From Candidatus Methanoplasma sp. (GTDB taxonomy: Archaea > Thermoplasmatota > Thermoplasmata > Methanomassiliicoccales > Methanomethylophilaceae), in NCBI GenBank assembly GCA_031254265.1, contig JAIRUV010000044.1, forward strand, positions 1-12,070: 12,070 bases of DNA, in the 5' to 3' direction. Position numbers and translations under genes: made by a program. Numbering within the stretch: the stretch's first letter is position 1; each line of letters begins with the position of its first letter. The notes under the pieces are model-generated. The model made no database searches. It worked only from the letters and a program-made list of their open reading frames with translations, and was not told the origin of the DNA. This document shows positions 7,017-12,070 of the stretch, piece by piece.

Positions 7017-10000
7017 TCAGCGTACTTCGATGGTCAACTTGTCCACCACGTCCCCTCTCGGTATGGTGTAGCTTCCGTCTGCGTTCGGCATGAGTGTCTT
7101 CCACCGGCCGTCCTCTCCCACCTTGTAGGATACAGTTCCGGTTCCTTCTGCCTCGAAGTTATATGCTCTCTTCCTGTGTGCCCTGTCCTTTCCGATCACA
7201 TTCCCTGTCACCTTGATCACCTCGTACGTTCTCCTGAAGAAGGCGAAGAACCAGAACAGCAGTGCTGACAGCAGCACGATCAGAGCGACCACCATGATCC
7301 AAAATCCTATGCCGAAGCCACCGTCGGCTGAGGTACCGTCGGTGAAGTAAAGCTCCAGATTCACATCCCTCATAAGATCTGGGAAGGACACATCCTGCGT
7401 TTTGTACACTTTGCTTCCCTCCCTCCACTCCTTGAACTCATACCCGTCGGCGGAATATGCCATTACCGTCAGGTCTGCGTTACTGGGAACAGTCACCGCG
7501 GAGACATATCTCAGGAAGCCGCTTCCGTTGATGCTGTACTCCGCATACCCGTCCCCTTCTTTCAAGGTCACTTTCAACGTGTGTTGGGTTTCCGTAGACG
7601 GTGTTTTCACCCCCGCTATCTCTATGGTATGGTTTGCCAGCACATAGCGGAAGGTGTATTGTCCGAGAACTATCTCTTCATGGGACAGGTCTTTTCCGTC
7701 GACGATCACTCTGCTCAGATAGTATCCCTGGAGAGCGGAGAAGCTTACGGTGAAGTTGCTCCCTCTCGGGACCAAAGACACCCCTTCCGGATATGCTGTT
7801 GTTCCCGTACCTGCCGTTACCCTGATGTGATAGGATACTGCTTCCGTGTCCATACTGGAGAAGGATGCGGTATACTCCGCATCATCTGCCTGCGCCCCAA
7901 GATGCCTTTCGATCGATGCCGAACCGTCCTCCCATTGCAGGAAAGTACGGCCGGAGGCCTCTTTCGTTATGACCGTCAGGTCATCGGCGGTGTTGACCCT
8001 GAACGGTCCGGCGTATTGTACTGAATCGGTCATTCCTTCCAGCTTCCATGTGAACGCGCCTCCGCCCGGAGGGTCTGCTGTGAGAGTTATCTCGACAGTA
8101 TCGTTCTGCGTATCCTGTGAAAGGAAGTATGCAGTCATGACTGCATCGGTGTGGATCGTGTACGTCCTCGATGCGTCCGGGGATGCATCCTCCCAGAATC
8201 TGAAAGTATATCCGGGCACTGCTGATGTCCTTATCTCTACGCTATCGCCTGGGTTGAATGGTGCCGGCGTTCCGGGGACGTAGGCTGTCCATGAGAACCC
8301 TGGTACATGGTACTCGAATGTGCCTGTTGATGCGGGGTTCGATTCAAGGGTCAGATATGCCGCTCCGGCCAAGTTGATGAAGTACGCAGAATATGTTGCG
8401 TTGGCGGTTTGAGGCCCCACATTCCTTGACAGGGCAGTGGAGTCATCCTCCCAGAACCTGAAAATGTATCCTGATGCCGCCCGTGCGGTTATTGTCAGGT
8501 CATCTGTCTTGTTTACAATGAAGGGCGCGTTGTACTGTACATAACCTGTCATTCCATAAAGGGACCATGTGAACATCCCTCCATGGGTCGGGTTGGCCGC
8601 AATAGTTATGGTCACTCTCTCTTCCGGTGCATTGGACAGGAAGTATGCGGTGTATGTTCCGTTCGTTCCTTGGGGTCCGACATTCCTCGACGTATTGGCC
8701 GAAGCATTGTCCCAGAACCTGAAATTATATCCCGGATTCGCTTTGGCAATGACGGTCAGATCGTCTGTCTTGTTAATCACGATCCTGTCCGCGGCGGAGT
8801 ATGCGACCGGCGCGGTCAGCCCGGGCAGGGACCAGGCTACCGTACCCCCCTGTGCCGGATAGGCTTCGAGGGTTATGGTGGCCTTGTCCGCCGCGTTGCC
8901 GGAGAGGAAATATGCCCTCAGTGTTACGCTGGCGTTGATCGTGTAGGTCCTCGGATTATCGTCTGTGGTATCCTCCCAGAACCTGAAAGCGTATACCGAT
9001 GCTGCTGTTGTCTCTATCTCCAAGATATCGCCTGGATTGAACGCGACAGGTCCGGTATAGTTGATTGCAGTGAATCCCTGTATGTTGTACCGGAAAGTAC
9101 CGGATGCTGCCGGATAGGCATTCAGGGTAAGAGTCGCTGTTCCGGATGTTCTGAGGAAGTAAGCACTGTATGTTTCATCCACGCTCTGTGTTCCTACATT
9201 CCTCGTCGCGCCGGCCGATCCGTCTTCCCAATACCTGAAGGTGTATCCTGATGTCTGCCTTGCAATTACGGTCAGGTCGTCGGTGGTGTTGATCTTGATC
9301 TTGTCCGCGGCGGAGTATGCGATCGGTGCGGTCATCCCAGGCAGGGACCAGGCGAACGTACCTCCTTGGACGGGATGGGCTTCGAGGGTCACGGTAACCC
9401 TGTTTCCGAGCGTCTCGGTGAGGAAGTATGCGGTGTATGTCACAGTATTGACTGTGTGGGTTCCCACATTCCTTTTCTCTAATACTGAGGCATCCTCCCA
9501 GAACCTGAATGTGTATCCGGCGTTCGTTTTTGCGATGACCGTCAGATCATCGGCCCTGTTGATCACGATCCTGTCCGTGACGGAGTATGTGAACTGTGCG
9601 GTCATTCCTTCCAGGAACCATGTGAAGTTTCCTGCCGAGGCAGGATAAGCATCAAGGGTCACGGTGACCCTGTCAGCCGCGTTGCCGGAGAGGAAATATG
9701 CGGTGTATACTGCTGCACTGCCTATGTGGGGTCCGACACTCCTTGACGTGTTGGTTGTGGCATCGTCCCAGAAATTGAATGTGTATTCGCTGGGCTTCGG
9801 TACTGCTGTGAGCGTCAGAACATCGGACTTGTTGACGAAGAACGGTTCGGTGTAGACTTGGGAGACCATGCCGTTGCCCATTCCAGGCATGGACCATATG
9901 AACGTTCCTCCGGCACCAGGGACGGCGGTAAGGGTTATCTTGGTCCTATCGCTCGTATTGTCAGTCAGGAAGTAGGCGTAATGTGTTGTGTCCACGGTGT

Positions 10001-12070
10001 GGGTTCCTATATTCCTCGTCGCGCCGGCCGATCCGTCTTCCCAATACTTGAAGGTGTATCCTGATGCTTGCTTTGCAATTACAGTCAGTTCGTCGGTAGT
10101 GTTGATCTCGATCTTGCCCACAGCGGAGTATGCGACCGGCGCGGTCATGCCCGGCAGGGACCAGGCGAACGTCCCTCCTTGTACAGGGTAGGCTTCAAGG
10201 GTTATGGTGGCCTTGTCCGCTGACGTGTTGGAGAGGAAATATGCGGTGTATGTCACAGTCTTGACTGTGTGGGTTCCCGCGTGCCTTTCCTCCGATCCGG
10301 AAGAGTTCTCCCAGAACCTGAACGTGTATCCGGCGTTCGCTTTAGCGTTGACGGTCAGATCGTCTGTCTTGTTGATCACGATCCTGTCCGCGGGGGAGTA
10401 TGCGACCGGCGCGGTCATTCCTTTGAGGGACCATGTGAAGGTTCCTGTCAAATTCGGATAGGAGGCGAGGGTTATCTCAACAGTGTCGTTCGAATGATCT
10501 GAAAGGAAATATGCCGTCAATGTGGCGCTGGCGTTGATGGTGTATATCCTCGATACACTCACGGAGGTATCCTCCCAGAACTTGAAGGTGTATCCCGATA
10601 CTGAGACTGTCTCTATCTCCACGATATCGCCTGGATTGAACGCGACCTGTCCGGCATAGTTGATCGCGGTGAATCCCTGTATGTTGTAACGGAAAGTACC
10701 GGATGCGGCCGGATTGGCATTCAGAGTAAGGATCACCGTTCCGGATGTTCTGAGGAAGTAAGCACTGTATGTTTCATCCGCAGTGTGTGTTCCCACATTC
10801 CTTGTCGTACCCGCCGAGGCATCCTCCCAGTACTTGAAAGTGTATCCATTGTTCGCTTTGGCGATTATGGTCAGTTCGTCGGTCTTGTTGATCAAGATCT
10901 TGTCCGCGGCATCGTACGCGTTAGGCGCGGTCATACCTTGCAGGGACCATGCGAAGGTCCCTCCTGCGCCCGGTTCGGCTGCGAGTGTTATGGTTACTCT
11001 GTCCGCCGCAGTGTCGGAGAGGAAATATGCGGTCAATGTGACGTTAGCGTTGATCGTGTAGGTCCTCGGATCATCATCGGCGGCATTCTCCCAGAACTGG
11101 AAGGTGTACCCTGAAGAATAATTTGGATCTATCCATAGTATCTCGCCTGCATTAAAGGGAACGGGGCCAGTATATGGGATCCATGTCGTTCCATCTATAC
11201 TGTATGCAAAGGCGCCTGACAGTGCAGGCAGATCAGGATATGCCTTAAGAGTAAGGTTCACAATCCCAGTCGGGGCGAGGAAGTATGCAGTATACGTTAC
11301 TGCATCGACCGTATGCGGTCCGACATTCCTTGTTGTGCTGGTTGAGGCACCATCCCAGAACCTGAACACGTATCCTGATGCCGCCTGCGTAATGACGGTC
11401 AGATCATCGGTCTTGTTGACATCGAACGGTACTGAATACTTGACCTCAGCGGTCATTCCCGGAAGGGACCATGTGAATGTCCCTCCTCCGAGGGGGTCGG
11501 CCGTAAGAGTTATGGTGGCCTTGTCCGCAGCAGTGTTGGAGAGGAAGTATGCAGTATACGTCACCGTATCGGCAGTATGTGGTCCGACATTCCTTTCATC
11601 CCACTCTGAGGCATCCTCCCAGAAACTGAAGTCGTATCCGGCGTTCTCTTTGGCAAATATCGTCAGAATATCAGACTTGTTGACCCGGAACGGCACAGAA
11701 TACTGATTCAGAGTGGTCATTCCCGGCAGCGACCATGTGAGTGTTCCTCCCTGAGCCGGATAAGCATTTAGGGTTACGGTGATCCTGTCCGCCGCTGTGT
11801 TGGAAAGGAAATACGCGGTGTATGACGCCGCATCGGCTGTATGGGGCCCAACATTCCTGGAAGCACCGAGTGAAGAGTCCTCCCAGAACTGGAGGGCGTA
11901 TCCTGAGTTATCTTTGGCAATTATTGTCAGGTCGTCGGTCTTGTTGACCGGGAATGATACGGAAGAGGAAGCTGAGATCCTGTTGCCGCCCATTCCCGGC
12001 AGGTACCATTCGAATGTTCCTCCGGCACCAGGGACGGCGGTGAGGATTATATCGGTCCTTCCGCTCGTTT
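7017..12070 (-). CDS. Giant cell-surface repeat protein (divergent InlB B-repeat type) with C-terminal membrane anchor; 5' part beyond the right edge
   Basis: The last 1,683 codons of a very long gene. The frame stays open to the right edge and the 25 codons before the ATG at 11993 continue the repeat pattern, so that ATG is internal (PGMGG) and the true start is outside. From N to C: 16 tandem repeats (7857-12070), each ending in a GYTFRFWED-like core and a (Y/R)TAYFLS-like strand; a bacterial-repeat/Ig-like domain (7605-7835: YPEGVSLVPRGSNFTVSF, GYYLSRVIVDGKDL, YTFRYVLANHTIEI); a degenerate repeat (about 7341-7592); one transmembrane helix (7236-7307, GFWIMVVALIVLLSALLFWF) followed by RR; and a 72-residue basic then beta-rich tail. 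No cysteine occurs. The repeats resemble the divergent InlB B-repeat family, known from surface proteins. An outside-facing adhesin-like or envelope role is inferred; no ligand can be named. Confidence 0.9.
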   Translation of the reverse strand, partial: TSGRTDIILTAVPGAGGTFEWYLPGMGGNRISASSSVSFPVNKTDDLTIIAKDNSGYALQFWEDSSLGASRNVGPHTADAASYTAYFLSNTAADRITVTLNAYPAQGGTLTWSLPGMTTLNQYSVPFRVNKSDILTIFAKENAGYDFSFWEDASEWDERNVGPHTADTVTYTAYFLSNTAADKATITLTADPLGGGTFTWSLPGMTAEVKYSVPFDVNKTDDLTVITQAASGYVFRFWDGASTSTTRNVGPHTVDAVTYTAYFLAPTGIVNLTLKAYPDLPALSGAFAYSIDGTTWIPYTGPVPFNAGEILWIDPNYSSGYTFQFWENAADDDPRTYTINANVTLTAYFLSDTAADRVTITLAAEPGAGGTFAWSLQGMTAPNAYDAADKILINKTDELTIIAKANNGYTFKYWEDASAGTTRNVGTHTADETYSAYFLRTSGTVILTLNANPAASGTFRYNIQGFTAINYAGQVAFNPGDIVEIETVSVSGYTFKFWEDTSVSVSRIYTINASATLTAYFLSDHSNDTVEITLASYPNLTGTFTWSLKGMTAPVAYSPADRIVINKTDDLTVNAKANAGYTFRFWENSSGSEERHAGTHTVKTVTYTAYFLSNTSADKATITLEAYPVQGGTFAWSLPGMTAPVAYSAVGKIEINTTDELTVIAKQASGYTFKYWEDGSAGATRNIGTHTVDTTHYAYFLTDNTSDRTKITLTAVPGAGGTFIWSMPGMGNGMVSQVYTEPFFVNKSDVLTLTAVPKPSEYTFNFWDDATTNTSRSVGPHIGSAAVYTAYFLSGNAADRVTVTLDAYPASAGNFTWFLEGMTAQFTYSVTDRIVINRADDLTVIAKTNAGYTFRFWEDASVLEKRNVGTHTVNTVTYTAYFLTETLGNRVTVTLEAHPVQGGTFAWSLPGMTAPIAYSAADKIKINTTDDLTVIARQTSGYTFRYWEDGSAGATRNVGTQSVDETYSAYFLRTSGTATLTLNAYPAASGTFRYNIQGFTAINYTGPVAFNPGDILEIETTAASVYAFRFWEDTTDDNPRTYTINASVTLRAYFLSGNAADKATITLEAYPAQGGTVAWSLPGLTAPVAYSAADRIVINKTDDLTVIAKANPGYNFRFWDNASANTSRNVGPQGTNGTYTAYFLSNAPEERVTITIAANPTHGGMFTWSLYGMTGYVQYNAPFIVNKTDDLTITARAASGYIFRFWEDDSTALSRNVGPQTANATYSAYFINLAGAAYLTLESNPASTGTFEYHVPGFSWTAYVPGTPAPFNPGDSVEIRTSAVPGYTFRFWEDASPDASRTYTIHTDAVMTAYFLSQDTQNDTVEITLTADPPGGGAFTWKLEGMTDSVQYAGPFRVNTADDLTVITKEASGRTFLQWEDGSASIERHLGAQADDAEYTASFSSMDTEAVSYHIRVTAGTGTTAYPEGVSLVPRGSNFTVSFSALQGYYLSRVIVDGKDLSHEEIVLGQYTFRYVLANHTIEIAGVKTPSTETQHTLKVTLKEGDGYAEYSINGSGFLRYVSAVTVPSNADLTVMAYSADGYEFKEWREGSKVYKTQDVSFPDLMRDVNLELYFTDGTSADGGFGIGFWIMVVALIVLLSALLFWFFAFFRRTYEVIKVTGNVIGKDRAHRKRAYNFEAEGTGTVSYKVGEDGRWKTLMPNADGSYTIPRGDVVDKLTIEVR
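9139..9180 (-). repeat. 42-bp perfect duplicate of 10738-10779
   Basis: These 42 bases, spanning the boundary of units 10 and 11 (class A then class B), are identical to 10738-10779 at the boundary of units 4 and 5. The flanking ~170 bp on the class B side is also close to identical with scattered substitutions. The copies are 1,599 bp apart. This marks a shared two-unit (A+B) ancestor or a later gene-conversion event. Confidence 0.9.
9198..9234 (-). repeat. 37-bp perfect duplicate of 10011-10047
   Basis: These 37 bases in unit 10 are identical to 10011-10047 in unit 7 and encode the WEDGSAGATRN segment. The two units also share long near-identical stretches on either side. The copies are 813 bp (three units) apart, so unit 10 has one close partner three units upstream and, at its other end, another six units upstream (unit 4). 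Confidence 0.9.
9904..9929 (-). repeat. 26-bp perfect duplicate of 12016-12041
   Basis: These 26 bases in unit 8 are identical to 12016-12041 in the cut unit 0 and encode TAVPGAGGT. Both units also share the unusual PGMG-N/G insertion after the WSLPGM-type strand, which the other class A units lack. The copies are 2,112 bp (eight units) apart. Confidence 0.85.

Larger units (their letters stand above)
7857..12070 (-). repeat. Array of 16 tandem ~249-276 bp coding repeats in two classes
   Basis: Units, numbered from the protein N-terminal side (right to left): 0, from 11802 to the edge (cut); 1, 11538-11801; 2, 11274-11537; 3, 11016-11273; 4, 10749-11015; 5, 10500-10748; 6, 10230-10499; 7, 9963-10229; 8, 9687-9962; 9, 9417-9686; 10, 9150-9416; 11, 8901-9149; 12, 8634-8900; 13, 8376-8633; 14, 8118-8375; 15, 7857-8117. 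Class A (0, 1, 2, 4, 6-10, 12, 13, 15) has WSLPGMT, an INKTDDLTVIAK-like strand and RNVGTHT. Class B (3, 5, 11, 14) has YNIQGFT or similar, FNPGDI-EIET and RTYTINASVTL. Every unit is a multiple of three bases, so units can be gained or lost in frame. Confidence 0.95.

Noticed and set aside
6937..7104. N-terminal extension of 56 residues on the exchanger
   Set aside because: It overlaps the end of the giant gene and the hairpin, is highly charged and histidine-rich, and a ribosome-binding AAGGA precedes the ATG at 6936.
8569..11706. Several open frames of 63-222 codons on the plus strand across the repeat array
   Set aside because: They are opposite-strand shadows of the giant gene; they recur because the repeats recur, with shared strings such as YAVY and TVRSS, and have no sensible protein features.
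7857..12070. Regular ~265-bp periodicity considered as a CRISPR-like or satellite array
   Set aside because: The unit is a single open frame with conserved protein motifs, variation falls mostly at silent or loop positions, and there are no short repeats with unique spacers.

Overview
The window looks like a piece of an archaeal chromosome. ABCE1 (the archaeal/eukaryotic ribosome-recycling ATPase) is present, MetRS has eight zinc-knuckle cysteines and a fused tRNA-binding domain, and the intergenic gaps hold TATA-like elements rather than bacterial promoters. The moderate GC content and a giant cell-surface protein built of divergent InlB-B-type repeats would fit a host-associated euryarchaeon such as a member of the Methanomassiliicoccales (Thermoplasmata). 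That placement is inference only, because no rRNA or methanogenesis gene is present.

Layout from left to right. (1) Positions 1-2482, minus strand: a two-gene unit of methionyl-tRNA synthetase followed by a PHP-domain hydrolase, joined by an ATGA stop/start overlap; the PHP gene runs off the left edge. (2) 2531-3913, minus strand: a MATE-family efflux pump lying 48 bp upstream of MetRS. (3) 3914-4099: a divergent intergenic region with TATA-like elements for both directions and a 7-bp inverted repeat that could be an operator. (4) 4100-5866, plus strand: ABCE1, apparently with a very short or absent 5' leader. (5) 5867-5946: a short gap between convergent genes. (6) 5947-6936, minus strand: a CaCA-type cation/Ca2+ exchanger whose second alpha repeat is divergent. 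(7) 6978-7000: a strong GC-rich hairpin just after the stop of the giant gene. (8) 7017 to the right edge, minus strand: the last 1,683 codons of a giant, cysteine-free surface protein. It contains 16 tandem ~83-92-residue repeats of two interleaved classes, one Ig-like/bacterial-repeat domain, one degenerate repeat, one transmembrane helix and a ~72-residue cytoplasmic tail.

The left two thirds are housekeeping and transport genes. MetRS charges initiator and elongator tRNA, ABCE1 splits ribosomes for re-initiation, and the MATE and CaCA proteins exchange drugs or ions across the membrane; nothing in the sequence ties the transporters to one pathway. The most unusual object is the giant repeat protein. 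Its repeats show nucleotide-level traces of recent shuffling, a regularly spaced N-glycosylation sequon, and a cytoplasmic tail that appears related to half a repeat unit. I see no CRISPR array, tRNA, rRNA, insertion sequence or defence cassette.
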